A stretch of 64,000 nt of DNA from Primorskyibacter sedentarius (lineage in GTDB: Bacteria; Pseudomonadota; Alphaproteobacteria; Rhodobacterales; Rhodobacteraceae), in contig NZ_SLZU01000001.1 of assembly GCF_004342065.1 (NCBI RefSeq), positions 496,001 to 560,000 of the forward strand, read 5' to 3'. Position numbers and translations under genes: made by a program. Below the pieces are notes generated by a model. It did no database searches. It worked only from the letters and a program-made list of their open reading frames with translations, and was not told the DNA's origin. Shown here in pieces: positions 1 through 9,109 of the stretch; the first letter of the stretch is position 1, and every line of letters starts with the position of its first letter.

Positions 1-1133
1 AGGCGCATGACATCGGCCTGCGTATGGTCGAACAGAATGGCGAGCCGGGATTCGAGGTCATCGTGGGCGGCGGGCTTGGCCGTACGCCGATGATCGGCAA
101 GGTCATCCGGGAGTTCCTGCCCCGCGCCGAGTTGCTGCCCTATCTTGAGGCGATCGTCAGCGTCTGGAACCTGCTGGGCCGTCGCGACAACAAGTACAAG
201 GCGCGCATCAAGATCACCGTGCATGAACATGGCATCGACGATATCCGCGCCCGCGTGGAGGAGCGGTTCGCCCTGCTGCGCACAGCCTTCAACGGTGTCG
301 ACCAGCAGATCCTTGCCGGGATCGAAGCGCAATTCGCGGCCCCCGACTTCCGCACAGCGCCGACAGATGCGTTTGATACCGCCTATGCCGAAGACCCGGT
401 CTTCCGCAGCTGGGCCGACACCAACCTCGCGCCCCACCGCGCCGACGGCTATGCCATCGTTCAGGTCAGCCTCAAGGCGCAGGGCGAAACGCCCGGTGAT
501 GCCAGCGCCGATCAGATGCGCCTTCTGGCCGATCTGGCCGCACGCTACGGCCATGACGAGCTGCGCATCAGCCACGAGCAGAACGTGATCCTGCCGCATG
601 TCCACAAATCGGACCTGCCCGCGATCCATGCCGAGCTCGAGGCGCAACGGCTGGCCACGGCGAATATCGGGCTGATCTCTGATATCATCGCCTGCCCCGG
701 CATGGATTACTGCGCGCTGGCCACGGCCCGCTCGATCCCGATCGCGCAAGAGATCGCGACCCGCTTTGACGAGCTGAAGCTGGAGCATGACATCGGCGCG
801 CTCAAGATCAAGATTTCGGGCTGCATCAACGCCTGCGGGCATCACCATGTCGGTCATATCGGGATCCTTGGGCTGGACCGCGCGGGGGTGGAAAACTACC
901 AGATCACGCTGGGCGGCGATCACACCGAAACCGCAGCCTTGGGCGCACGCACCGGGCGGGGCTTTGCCGCGGACGAAGTCATCCCGGCCATCGAACGTCT
1001 GGTCTATGCCTATCTTGACCTGCGCACGGACCGGTCCGAGACCTTCCTTGAAACGTATCGCCGCCTTGGCGCCGACCCGTTCAAGGCAGCGCTGTACCCT
1101 GAGAAACAGGAAAGCCGGGCAAATGCCGCGTGA
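1..1133 (+). CDS. cysI: Sulfite reductase (nitrite/sulfite reductase hemoprotein), 3' part
   Basis: The frame is open from the left edge, so only the C-terminal ~376 residues are present. Catalyses six-electron reduction of sulfite to sulfide in the cytosol during cysteine synthesis. The siroheme/4Fe-4S ligand pattern Cys-x5-Cys (CPGMDYC) followed by Cys-x3-Cys (GCINACG) is intact, with the HHHVGHIG tail typical of the family. It overlaps the next gene, cysH, by 11 bases, supporting an assimilatory sulfate operon. Ferredoxin-type sulfite reductase is inferred because a ferredoxin-NADP reductase lies nearby and no flavoprotein subunit is seen. Nitrite reductase is the alternative; the cysH neighbour argues for sulfite. 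Confidence 0.9.
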   Translation, partial: AHDIGLRMVEQNGEPGFEVIVGGGLGRTPMIGKVIREFLPRAELLPYLEAIVSVWNLLGRRDNKYKARIKITVHEHGIDDIRARVEERFALLRTAFNGVDQQILAGIEAQFAAPDFRTAPTDAFDTAYAEDPVFRSWADTNLAPHRADGYAIVQVSLKAQGETPGDASADQMRLLADLAARYGHDELRISHEQNVILPHVHKSDLPAIHAELEAQRLATANIGLISDIIACPGMDYCALATARSIPIAQEIATRFDELKLEHDIGALKIKISGCINACGHHHVGHIGILGLDRAGVENYQITLGGDHTETAALGARTGRGFAADEVIPAIERLVYAYLDLRTDRSETFLETYRRLGADPFKAALYPEKQESRANAA

Positions 1134-1902
1134 CACGCCCATAGCCACGCCTGACAGCGCGCGGCGCGAAGCGGTCACGGATCTGCACGCGCGCGTGGCA
1201 GAGCTGAACGCGCGCTACAGGCATCATGGGGCGACCTCTGTCCTGCGCGCGGCGCTGGACGATCCGCTGGCGGGCAAGCTGGCGCTTGTGTCCAGCTTCG
1301 GCGCGGAATCCGTTGTGCTTTTGCACCTGCTTGCGGTGACGGACCGGAGCACACCTGTGCTCTTTATCGACACCCAGATGCTTTTTGCGGAAACGCTGGT
1401 CTATCAGCAGGATCTGAGCGAGCGGCTGGGCCTGAGCGATGTGCGGGTGATCCGCGCATCCGACAGCGAATTGGCAGACCGTGATCCTTACGGTGCGCTG
1501 CGCTTCAGCGATACGGATGCCTGCTGCGATCTGCGCAAGACCGTGCCGCTCAACCGCGCGCTGGCGGAATTCGGCGGCTGGATCACCGGACGCAAGCGGT
1601 TCCAGTCGGGCACGCGCGCCGCGATGGAGTTCTTCGAGGCCGAAGAGAATACCGGCCGGATCAAGGTCAACCCGCTGGCCCATTGGGCGCCCGATGACGT
1701 GCGCGCCTATATGGACGAAAACCGCCTGCCCCGGCACCCGTTGGTGGCGCAGGGCTACCCCTCGATCGGTTGCGCGCCCTGCACCAGCAAGGTTGCCCCC
1801 GGCGAGGACCCGCGATCCGGGCGCTGGCGCGGACAGGACAAGACAGAATGCGGCATCCACATGGTCGATGGCCGGATGGTGCGAAAAGGAGAGACAGCAT
1901 GA
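1123..1902 (+). CDS. cysH: Phosphoadenylyl/adenylyl-sulfate reductase, 4Fe-4S type
   Basis: 259 residues. Reduces activated sulfate (APS or PAPS) to sulfite. The SSFGAES nucleotide-binding loop is near residue 57. Cys134-Cys135 and CAPC (217-220) form the four-cysteine 4Fe-4S site, and ECGIH (Cys243) carries the catalytic cysteine. Presence of both cysteine pairs is the mark of the APS-using class, so APS is the likelier substrate. Start chosen at the ATG inside the end of cysI (11-base overlap), which gives normal family length; the open frame extends further upstream but only antisense to the conserved cysI reading. Ends in an ATGA overlap with the DUF934 gene. Confidence 0.92.
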   Translation: MPRDTPIATPDSARREAVTDLHARVAELNARYRHHGATSVLRAALDDPLAGKLALVSSFGAESVVLLHLLAVTDRSTPVLFIDTQMLFAETLVYQQDLSERLGLSDVRVIRASDSELADRDPYGALRFSDTDACCDLRKTVPLNRALAEFGGWITGRKRFQSGTRAAMEFFEAEENTGRIKVNPLAHWAPDDVRAYMDENRLPRHPLVAQGYPSIGCAPCTSKVAPGEDPRSGRWRGQDKTECGIHMVDGRMVRKGETA

Positions 1903-2306
1903 GCGTGATCGTCACCGATACGGGATTTGGCCCTGACGACTGGACCCGCGGCTATACAGAGCTTGCAGAGGCCGCAAATGACGTAACGGCGCTGGACCTG
2001 CCCAGCGATGCCGATGTCGAAGCGCTGGCTGACAAGCTGGACACGCTGCACATGGTGCGGATCGATTTCCCCAGCTTCGCCGATGGGCGCGGGTTCACGC
2101 TGGCGCGGTTGCTGCGTCTGCGCGGCTACAAAGGGCGCCTTCGTGCCCGTGGCCATGTGATCGCCGATCAATACGCGATGGCGCGCCGTTCCGGGTTCGA
2201 CGAGGTCGAGATCAGCGACGATCTGGCCGCGCGCCAGCCCGAGGACCAGTGGCAATTCCGTGCCGATTGGACCGACAACGACTATCAGGCGCGCCTGCGC
2301 GGCTAG
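1899..2306 (+). CDS. DUF934 family protein (sulfate-assimilation associated)
   Basis: 135 residues. Starts at an ATG overlapping the cysH stop (ATGA), preceded by AAAAGGAGA. Contains the family's conserved centre IDFPSFADGRGFTLARLLR (residues ~58-76) and RGHVIADQ. DUF934 proteins are regularly encoded with sulfite reductase and cysH; a role as electron carrier or accessory factor has been suggested, but the biochemical function is not settled. Translational coupling to cysH implies roughly stoichiometric production with the reductases. Confidence 0.85.
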   Translation: MSVIVTDTGFGPDDWTRGYTELAEAANDVTALDLPSDADVEALADKLDTLHMVRIDFPSFADGRGFTLARLLRLRGYKGRLRARGHVIADQYAMARRSGFDEVEISDDLAARQPEDQWQFRADWTDNDYQARLRG

Positions 2307-2330
2307 CACAACCGCATCTTTTCTGGCACG

Positions 2331-2360
2331 GGCGGCGTTTGAGACCATTCGCCGCCTTTG
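2331..2360 (+). terminator. Possible terminator after the cys operon
   Basis: GGCGGCG (2331-2337) pairs with CGCCGCC (2350-2356) around a 12-base loop and is followed by a short T-run. The weak U-tract makes this a modest candidate. Confidence 0.4.
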
Positions 2361-2413
2361 CTCTGACATGGATCAAAGCTTAATAGGAGATACCGGTTTA
2401 GCCACCGGATGAC

Positions 2414-3271
2414 ATGAACATGACCGAGTTGAAGCCCGTGACCCAAGCCAGCGCCGTCAAGGCCACCCCGACCCTTCCCGACGCCCAGACCGTCACCGAT
2501 GTAAAACACTGGACGGACCGTCTGTTTTCCTTCCGGGTGACGCGGCCGCAAACGCTGCGGTTCCGGTCGGGCGAATTCGTGATGATCGGCCTGATGGGCG
2601 ATCCCGACCCCAAGACCGGCAAGCAAAAGCCGCTGCTGCGCGCCTATTCCATCGCCTCCCCCGCATGGGATGAAGAGCTGGAGTTCTACTCGATCAAGGT
2701 GCAGGACGGCCCGCTGACGTCGCGCCTTCAGCACATCAAACCGGGCGACCAGATCATCCTGCGGCCCAAGCCCGTGGGCACGCTGGTGCATGACGCTTTG
2801 CTGTCCGGCAAGCGGCTGTGGTTCTTTGCGACCGGCACAGGGTTCGCGCCCTTTGCGTCGCTCATTCGCGAACCGCAGACCTATGAGGATTACGACCAGA
2901 TCATCCTGACCCATACCTGCCGCGACGTGGCAGAGCTGGAATATGGCCGCAAGCTGGTCGAAGATGTGCGCAATGACGAAATGCTGGCCGAACTGATGGG
3001 CGAAGGCTTTGCCGACAAGCTGGTCTACTACCCGACCACCACACGTGAACAGAGCCCCCGGATGGGCCGCGTCACCGATCTGCTGGAAGACGGTACGATC
3101 TTCCGCGACCTCGGAATTGACGGCATCACGCCCGAAACGGATCGCGCGATGGTCTGCGGGTCGATCGGCCTGAACACTGACCTGAAGAAAATCCTCGAAG
3201 GTTTCGGCCTGCGCGAAGGGGCGAATTCGGATCCGGCGGAATACGTCGTCGAAAAAGCCTTCGTCGGCTGA
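2414..3271 (+). CDS. fpr: Ferredoxin-NADP(+) reductase
   Basis: 285 residues. Cytosolic FAD enzyme exchanging electrons between NADPH and ferredoxin/flavodoxin. The FAD motif RAYS is at 76-79 and the NADP-binding ATGTGFAPF at 139-147. The C-terminal extension ending KAFVG is typical of the bacterial subclass with a tail past the usual terminal aromatic residue. ATG at 2414 is the first start after an in-frame TAG at 2399; AGGAGA lies 24 bases upstream, rather far, so ATG 2420 is possible. Likely supplies reduced ferredoxin to the sulfite reductase encoded just upstream. Confidence 0.93.
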   Translation: MNMTELKPVTQASAVKATPTLPDAQTVTDVKHWTDRLFSFRVTRPQTLRFRSGEFVMIGLMGDPDPKTGKQKPLLRAYSIASPAWDEELEFYSIKVQDGPLTSRLQHIKPGDQIILRPKPVGTLVHDALLSGKRLWFFATGTGFAPFASLIREPQTYEDYDQIILTHTCRDVAELEYGRKLVEDVRNDEMLAELMGEGFADKLVYYPTTTREQSPRMGRVTDLLEDGTIFRDLGIDGITPETDRAMVCGSIGLNTDLKKILEGFGLREGANSDPAEYVVEKAFVG

Positions 3272-3296
3272 CATCCCGCCCTTCAGACTTTGACCC

Positions 3297-3330
3297 GGCC
3301 CGCCGAAGCAACCTTCGGCGGGCCGTTTTC
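3297..3330 (+). terminator. Rho-independent terminator after fpr
   Basis: A perfect 12-bp stem (3297-3308 with 3313-3324), CAAC loop, then GTTTTCGTTT. A strong intrinsic terminator shape directly after the fpr stop. Confidence 0.85.
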
Positions 3331-3354
3331 GTTTGGGCCTCTTGCATGATCCTG

Positions 3355-3400
3355 AACGAAAACGTGCCGCGCAATTTCCCGGGCGGCACGTGTTTGATTT
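3355..3400. terminator. Bidirectional hairpin between fpr and the alanine-rich gene
   Basis: CGTGCCGC (3363-3370) pairs with GCGGCACG (3383-3390). It is flanked by GAAAAC on the left and TGTTTGATTTTC on the right, so it can terminate transcripts from either side. On the minus strand it follows the alanine-rich gene. Confidence 0.6.
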
Positions 3401-3424
3401 TCAGTTTCCAGCCGTCGGCCAGGT

Positions 3425-4558
3425 TCAGAGGTTGAGCGCCTCACGCAGCTTAGCAAGCGCATCGCCGAGCAGTTCGGGATTGTCTTTCACCTGATCAAGG
3501 CCCGCTTTCAGCGTGGTCTTTTCAAGCACACCAAGCTCGGATCCGTCGATCATCTCGACGACCTTGTCGAAGTTGAAACCGTCGACGGTCAGCAATTCTT
3601 CGGCCTCCGCTTCGCTTACACCTTCAACGGCAGATTCGGTGGCTTCAGCCGTTTTGTCGGCGGCTTCGGCAGTGGCTTCTGTTGTCGCTTCGGCAGCTTC
3701 GGTCGTGCTCTCTGCGGTTGCTTCAGCGGCTTCTGTCGCGGCTTCAGCAGATTCTGTCGCGGTTTCCGCCACTCCAGTTGCAGCTTCCGCCGCTTCTGCA
3801 GCCGTGTCGGTCGCTGCTGCGGTCGCCTCTGCTGCAGTTTCGGTGGCAGCCTCTGCTGTCGCATCTGCTGCATCCGCTGCTGCTTGGGTGGTTGCCTCTA
3901 CAGCCTCGGCAGCGGTGTCGGTCGCTGCGGCTGTGGCATCACCGGCCGCGGTTGCCGTTTTCTCGGCCACCTCGGCTGTCGCATCAGCTGCGCCTTCTGC
4001 GGCCTCACCAGCCGCTTCCATCGCATCGCCAACCGCCGATTCGACGGCCTCGGTCGCACCGGCAGCAGCCTCGGCAACAACGTCGTCGGCATTCTCGGCC
4101 AATGAGGCAGCATTGCTCACGGAATCCTCGACAGCTTCGGCCGCGTCAGAGGCCACGTCACCGGCGGCGTCTGCAACGGCTTCGGCGGCAGCTGCGGCCT
4201 GTTCGGCAGTGCCTCCGGCAGCTTCGACAGCATCTCCGGCCAGCGCAGCCACGCCTTCGACAGCGTTACCCACGGCATCGGCGGCACCTTCAGCAGCCTC
4301 TGTCACCTCTTCGACAACGGCTTCGGCCTCTTCGGCCACGGCGTCAACGCCTTCGGCAGCGGCATCCGCGGCTTCCTCGGCAGCGGTTTCAGTCGCCTCG
4401 GCCGCTTCTGCCACGGCTTCCGCAAGCGGTTCGGGCGCTGCGACAGTCTCTGCCGGTTCGGCGACCTCTGCCTGTTCGGACTGCTGGTTTCCGTTGAACC
4501 AAAGGTAGCCCGCGACTGCAACGACGGCGGCCACGACGACCCAAATCAGATTTCTCAT
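3425..4558 (-). CDS. Alanine-rich, membrane-anchored low-complexity protein
   Basis: 377 residues from an ATG at 4558 preceded by AGGAAAGG (an upstream in-frame ATG lacks a good site). One N-terminal membrane segment (~residues 3-21) is followed by about 280 residues of Ala/Glu/Thr-rich sequence built on degenerate repeats of the type EAAEAT, then a compact C-terminal part of ~60 residues (from TVDGFNFDK to the end) that is not low-complexity. The repeats would form long amphipathic helices, so the C-terminal part may be held away from the inner membrane. No function recognised. Divergent from infC. Confidence 0.72.
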   Translation of the reverse strand: MRNLIWVVVAAVVAVAGYLWFNGNQQSEQAEVAEPAETVAAPEPLAEAVAEAAEATETAAEEAADAAAEGVDAVAEEAEAVVEEVTEAAEGAADAVGNAVEGVAALAGDAVEAAGGTAEQAAAAAEAVADAAGDVASDAAEAVEDSVSNAASLAENADDVVAEAAAGATEAVESAVGDAMEAAGEAAEGAADATAEVAEKTATAAGDATAAATDTAAEAVEATTQAAADAADATAEAATETAAEATAAATDTAAEAAEAATGVAETATESAEAATEAAEATAESTTEAAEATTEATAEAADKTAEATESAVEGVSEAEAEELLTVDGFNFDKVVEMIDGSELGVLEKTTLKAGLDQVKDNPELLGDALAKLREALNL

Positions 4559-4690
4559 AGCAAAGCCTTTCCTGGTACAGCGCACCCCTGTCCTGCAAGG
4601 GTACAACATTCGGTGCAGGTGTCCTATGCAGACATGCAGGACGCAAGGGGGAAATCCCAAACTTTCACCCCAATCCCCTTGATTTGCCGC

Positions 4691-4719
4691 TTGAATACAC
4701 AACCCACCAAGTTTACCTT
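4691..4719 (+). promoter_or_regulatory. Possible sigma-70 promoter for infC
   Basis: TTGAAT (4691-4696), 17-base spacer, TACCTT (4714-4719), 40 bases before the infC start. The match to consensus is weak and by eye only. Confidence 0.25.
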
Positions 4720-4758
4720 GCGCATTCGAGCACGTAACCTACCGAAAGGACAACGACC

Positions 4759-5304
4759 ATAGCCCGCAGACCTCATAATGCGCCGCCGACACGCGAAACC
4801 GGACCCAGGGTAAATGAGCGGATTCGCGCCCCTGAAATCCGACTGATCGGTGCCGAAGGCGAAAATGTCGGCGTGGTGACGCCCGCCCGCGCAATGGAAA
4901 TGGCAGTTGACGCCGGACTCGACCTTGTCGAGATTTCGCCGAATGCCAATCCGCCCGTGTGCAAGATCATGGATTTCGGCAAGTTCAAATATGAACAGCA
5001 GAAACGTGAATCCGAAGCCCGCAAGAAGCAGAAGACGATCGAGGTGAAGGAGGTCAAGTTCCGCCCCAACACCGATACGCACGACTATGACGTCAAGATG
5101 CGCAATGTCTTCAGGTTCCTTGAAGGTGGCGACAAGGTGAAGGTCACCCTGCGCTTCCGTGGACGGGAAATGGCACACCAGAATCTGGGCCGGGAACTGC
5201 TGGAACGGGTCGCTGACGACACGAAAGAAGTCGGCAAGGTCGAGAACATGCCCAAGATGGAAGGCCGCCAGATGGTCATGATGATCGGGCCGCTGAGCAA
5301 GTAA
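4759..5304 (+). CDS. infC: Translation initiation factor IF-3, AUA start
   Basis: 181 residues. Binds the 30S subunit, blocks premature 50S joining and proofreads start codons. The conserved N-terminal reading ARRPHNAPP, then [17 protein letters not shown], runs back to an ATA at 4759. The frame is closed by TAA at 4735 and contains no ATG, GTG or TTG between that stop and GTG 4873, which would delete the conserved N-terminus. GAAAGGA (4744-4750) sits 8 bases before the ATA. The C-terminal domain ([15 protein letters not shown]) is intact. Rare start codons in infC are known to give autoregulation in Escherichia coli (AUU), and the same logic probably applies here. Confidence 0.93.
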   Translation: MARRPHNAPPTRETGPRVNERIRAPEIRLIGAEGENVGVVTPARAMEMAVDAGLDLVEISPNANPPVCKIMDFGKFKYEQQKRESEARKKQKTIEVKEVKFRPNTDTHDYDVKMRNVFRFLEGGDKVKVTLRFRGREMAHQNLGRELLERVADDTKEVGKVENMPKMEGRQMVMMIGPLSK

Positions 5305-5332
5305 GCTCTGCCACATCGCAATGTTCGCATGG

Positions 5333-5360
5333 GCGGCCCCTTTCGGGGGCCGCTTTTCGT
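5333..5360 (+). terminator. Rho-independent terminator after infC
   Basis: GCGGCCCC (5333-5340) pairs with GGGGCCGC (5346-5353), followed by TTTTCGT. Strong intrinsic terminator. From here to 5527 I see nothing further that looks like a gene. Confidence 0.8.
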
Positions 5361-5527
5361 TTGGCCGGTGGTCGCAAACAGTGGGGCGACTTATTGAACC
5401 CGGTTACCCGACGATTCCGCGCGTTCCGGAGTGCCCAGCGATGGGAACAAGGCTGGCTGACATTGGACGCATCGGCTGGATGCCCGCGCCGAAGCATAGG
5501 AAACATGGGGCCGTGCGGATCTGCCCG

Positions 5528-6517
5528 TCAGCCGTCGCGCGGGCTGGGGCGGGTCGGGATTTCCATCAGCAAGCCACCGACCCCCATCGCGGCGATGTCC
5601 GCAGGCGAGACATCTACACCGCAAAGGATGCGCTCCATCACCCAATCGGCCCCGTTCAGCGCGGGCGACCGCGCACAGCCCGGCAACCCGATGACAGGTC
5701 GCGTCCCAAGCGTGCCGTAGAAGAGCAGGTTCCCCGGATCGACCGGCATGCCGAAATGGGTCACCTCCCCCCCGGCCTGCCGGACCGCCTCGGGCGCGAT
5801 GTCGTGACTGTCGGAGGTGGCAGAACCGGTCAGGATAAAGATCACCTCGGCCCGTACCGTCCTCAACGCGGCGGTCAGGGCCTTGATCTCGTGCCCACAG
5901 GCCCGGCTGTCGGCCAGCGCGACGCCCAACCGGGCCAGACGGGTGCGCAACGCCTTTTCGCCCTTCTCGACGCTACGCTGGTCCACGACCGTCTGGATCA
6001 ATGCCGCATCCGACACGACAGGCAGGTGCAGACGCAACGCATCCCGCCCCGCCTCACAGGCCGCCTCTACCGCGTCTTGCGGCACGGCGTAGGAGATGAT
6101 CTTGACAGTCGCGGCCATGGTGCGTGGCGCCACGCGCTGCCATTCCGGCAAGGTGGCAACCGTGATCATCGGGTGAATGGCGTTGAGCGCATTGATGCGA
6201 GCGGCGTCCACCTCCAGCACCCCGGGCGCGGCGGCATGCAGATTTACCCGGCCGGTCGAGGCCTCCCCAAGCTTCAGCCCTGCAGCTTCCGGATCTGGCA
6301 CCAGTGCGGCGGCAATTCGCGCGGCGGCCTCATCCTCGGGCAGATCGCCCGGCTCCAGCCGCGCGACGATGACCTCGCTCAACCCCAGCGACCGCAGGGC
6401 CGCCACGTCGTCCCGCGACAGCAGTTTGCCCTTGCGCAGCCGCCCTTTCGGCAGGGCGATGGAATGCGCCAGCATCGCACCCTCCGCCCCGGACAGCGGG
6501 ACCGGGCCGAATTTCAT
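5528..6517 (-). CDS. Molybdopterin-binding protein (MoCF domain)
   Basis: 329 residues. Related to the MoeA/MogA fold that handles molybdopterin or inserts molybdate. Recognisable MoCF elements are ILTGSATSDSHDIAPEAV (near 229) and the VIGLPGCARSP loop (near 280). Starts in an ATGA overlap with the XdhC-family gene, so the two are translationally coupled. The neighbours point to cofactor supply for a xanthine dehydrogenase or CO-dehydrogenase-like hydroxylase rather than general MoCo synthesis. Confidence 0.8.
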   Translation of the reverse strand: MKFGPVPLSGAEGAMLAHSIALPKGRLRKGKLLSRDDVAALRSLGLSEVIVARLEPGDLPEDEAAARIAAALVPDPEAAGLKLGEASTGRVNLHAAAPGVLEVDAARINALNAIHPMITVATLPEWQRVAPRTMAATVKIISYAVPQDAVEAACEAGRDALRLHLPVVSDAALIQTVVDQRSVEKGEKALRTRLARLGVALADSRACGHEIKALTAALRTVRAEVIFILTGSATSDSHDIAPEAVRQAGGEVTHFGMPVDPGNLLFYGTLGTRPVIGLPGCARSPALNGADWVMERILCGVDVSPADIAAMGVGGLLMEIPTRPSPRDG

Positions 6518-7485
6518 TCTCCTCGCCTCAACACACGGGTCATCTGGGCGAGCGTCGCAACCGCGATTTCCGCCGGGCTCGCAGCCCCGATATCAAGCCC
6601 GATGGGCCCGTGGATACGGCCAATCTGACTCTCTGTGAAACCCGCATCCTGAAGCCGCGCAACACGTTTGGCATGGGTGCGGGTCGACCCCAGCGCACCG
6701 ATATAGAAGCATTCGCCGCGCAGCCCCTCCTCGATCGCCGGATCGTCCAGTTTCGGGTCATGGGTCAGCAGGACAAGCGCCGTGCGTGCATCAAGACCCA
6801 GCGCCTGCACCGCCTCATCGGGCCAGTCATGCATCAGCGTGGTCTCGGGGAAACGCGCCGCAGAGGCAAAGCTTTCGCGCGGGTCGATCACGACCGGGTC
6901 GTAGCCTGCCAGACGTGCCATGGGAACCAGCGCCTGCGCGATATGCACCGCCCCGACCACGATCAAGCGCAAAGGCGGGTTGTGCACGCCGATGAATACC
7001 CTCGGCGCGGTGTCGTCAAAGCCAGAGCGATCCATGCGCAGCCGGTCTTCGTGACCATCCACAACCAAACGTCGCGCGCCACTGTCCAGATCGGCCACGT
7101 AACAGATTGCCGTGCGCCTGGCACGGGCGGCCACCAGTTCTGCCAGAAGGGCGTCGCTTAATGCGCCCCCGACAGGTTCTACCAATACGCGGATCGTGCC
7201 GCCGCAGGCCAGCCCCACGGCAAAGGCATCGTCGTCGCTGACGCCGAATTCCAGCTCGCGCGGGGTGCCGTCTTCCAACGCCTCCAGCGCTTCGACGATC
7301 ACGGCGCCCTCGACACATCCGCCAGAGACAGAGCCCGCGATCTCTCCCTTGCCGCTGATTGCGAGTTGAGAGCCTACGCGGCGTGGCGCGCTGCCCCATG
7401 TCTGGATCACCGTGGCAAGCGCCGCGCCGTCACCGCTGCGATGCCATGCAAGAGCCTGTTCGGGAATGTTGTCGAAACGGTCCAT
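6514..7485 (-). CDS. XdhC/CoxI family molybdenum-cofactor maturation protein
   Basis: 323 residues. XdhC-type proteins bind molybdenum cofactor, protect it through sulfuration and deliver it to hydroxylases. The N-terminal XdhC/CoxI domain is visible as TWGSAPRRVGSQLAIS and GSVSGGCVEGAV (residues ~28-61); the C-terminal Rossmann-like domain carries the conserved YIGALGSTRTHAKR. Directly coupled to the downstream MoCF gene. No xdhA/xdhB or coxL lies in the window. Confidence 0.88.
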   Translation of the reverse strand: MDRFDNIPEQALAWHRSGDGAALATVIQTWGSAPRRVGSQLAISGKGEIAGSVSGGCVEGAVIVEALEALEDGTPRELEFGVSDDDAFAVGLACGGTIRVLVEPVGGALSDALLAELVAARARRTAICYVADLDSGARRLVVDGHEDRLRMDRSGFDDTAPRVFIGVHNPPLRLIVVGAVHIAQALVPMARLAGYDPVVIDPRESFASAARFPETTLMHDWPDEAVQALGLDARTALVLLTHDPKLDDPAIEEGLRGECFYIGALGSTRTHAKRVARLQDAGFTESQIGRIHGPIGLDIGAASPAEIAVATLAQMTRVLRRGE

Positions 7486-7763
7486 GGGTCACCCTCCCTG
7501 ATAGGCCCGTTCTAGCACGCAAGACGGGCCTGTCGCCCCCCTTCCTTGGTCGTGGGGCCAAATTGAAACGCGGCCCTGCAGCACCGGCATCAGACGAGTT
7601 TTCCAGCTATGAGCAGAGCCTCGTTTGGGAATTCTTTGCAGCTCTAAGCTATACGAAATTGGCTGCTTTAACAGTTGCCTTACGGGCGAGCCGGCCTGCA
7701 CCAGAATGCGTTACGGCCGGGCGTAGAACCGTTCCACCCCAACCGAAGAGCGCTTCCGCCAGA

Positions 7764-9023
7764 TCAACTCTCCAGCAATGCCATGAGCCGCGACTTTTCA
7801 CCGACATCATCGGGGAGGGAGATCGCCTTCGCCAAATCCTCGAGCGACTGGATCGAGTGGCCTGCGCGGAAGCTGTCGACATGCGGCAGCATCGCCCGGA
7901 TGCCAGACGCCTTTGGCGCGAACCCGTCCCAACGCAGTAAAGGGTTCAGCCAGATCAGGCGGCGCGAGGACAGGTGCAGCCGCTCCATCTCGCGTTCCAA
8001 CGCGCCCGCATCGTCACGGTCCAGCCCGTCTGTGATCAGCAACACAACAGCCCCCTGCCCCATGACCCGGCGGGACCAGTCGCGGTTGAAGGCATGCAGG
8101 CTGGCCCCGATCCGGGTGCCGCCTTCCCAGTCCTGAGCTTCGGCCCCCGCGGCCTTCAGCGCCTGATCGACGTCGCGAGTGGCAAGATGGCGCGAGATAT
8201 TGGTCAGCCGCGTGCCAAAGGTAAAGGCATGCACCTTGGCCCAGCCAGCGCCCTTTTCATTCGCAACCGCGTGCAGAAAATGCAGCACCATGCGGGAATA
8301 TTGCGACATCGACCCCGAGATATCGCACAGCACCACGAGGTTCGGCCAGCGCGGGCGCGGTTTGGTGTGCGACAGGCTGCGGATCTCTCCCCCTTGCCGC
8401 ATGGCGGCCCGGATGGTGCGGCGCCAGTCGGTGTGCCTGCCATGCAGCGCGGCCATTCCGCGGCGCGAGGGGATCGGTTTGACCGGCAGTTTCAGCCGCG
8501 ACAGCATGCGCTTGGCCTCGGCAATCTCGGCAGTGGACATCTGCTCAAAATCAAGCGAGCGCAGCTTTTCCTCGGCCGACATGGTCATCGAGGCGTCGAT
8601 CTCTATCTTGATCTCTTCATTCTCGTTTTCCGGCTTTTCCGGCACGTCAGGTTGCTTGCCATCCAGCAGCGCCTCGGCGGCGCGCTTTTCGGCAGATTGC
8701 GCAAGCTTTTCCTCCTGCACCCCGCGCATGGCGGGCAGCATCATCGACATCATATGTTCGAGGTATCGCGGATCACGCCAGTAAAGCCGGAAGATCTGCG
8801 CAAAGACGATGCGATGTTCGGGCCGGTTCACAAAACAGGCATGCAGCGTCCAGTAGAAATCCCGCCTGTCGGTGAACCCGGCCGCCTCGACCGCGCGGAC
8901 AGCGTCGATCACCCGCCCCGGACCAACCGGAAGCCCAGCGCGCCGCAGCGCCCGCGCAAAATGCGTGATATTGTTGGCAAGCCGAGGATTGTCCGGGATA
9001 TCGAGGGGGAAATACTCAGCCAT
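7764..9023 (-). CDS. CoxE-like VWA-domain protein
   Basis: 419 residues. The von Willebrand A domain has an intact metal-site motif DISGSMS (234-240). A charged central stretch (PEKPENENEEIKIEI) separates an N-terminal helical region from the VWA part. In aerobic CO dehydrogenase clusters CoxE works with the AAA+ protein CoxD in building the active site. Here the MoxR/CoxD gene is 86 bases upstream in the same orientation, so the pair is preserved. Confidence 0.88.
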   Translation of the reverse strand: MAEYFPLDIPDNPRLANNITHFARALRRAGLPVGPGRVIDAVRAVEAAGFTDRRDFYWTLHACFVNRPEHRIVFAQIFRLYWRDPRYLEHMMSMMLPAMRGVQEEKLAQSAEKRAAEALLDGKQPDVPEKPENENEEIKIEIDASMTMSAEEKLRSLDFEQMSTAEIAEAKRMLSRLKLPVKPIPSRRGMAALHGRHTDWRRTIRAAMRQGGEIRSLSHTKPRPRWPNLVVLCDISGSMSQYSRMVLHFLHAVANEKGAGWAKVHAFTFGTRLTNISRHLATRDVDQALKAAGAEAQDWEGGTRIGASLHAFNRDWSRRVMGQGAVVLLITDGLDRDDAGALEREMERLHLSSRRLIWLNPLLRWDGFAPKASGIRAMLPHVDSFRAGHSIQSLEDLAKAISLPDDVGEKSRLMALLES

Positions 9024-9109
9024 CGGTCAGCCCCATTTTGGAATGCCAAACCCGCGGTCTGCGTTGTGCCGTCTTCCCCGCGCCCGAACGATCTTGTCAG
9101 CAGCAAACC

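Noticed and set aside
3513-4508. Long plus-strand Ser/Ala-rich frames (331 and 271 residues) opposite the alanine-rich gene
   Set aside because: They are the antisense reading of Ala/Glu repeats with strong codon bias; no ribosome-binding site or family. The minus-strand gene has a start, anchor and folded C-terminus.
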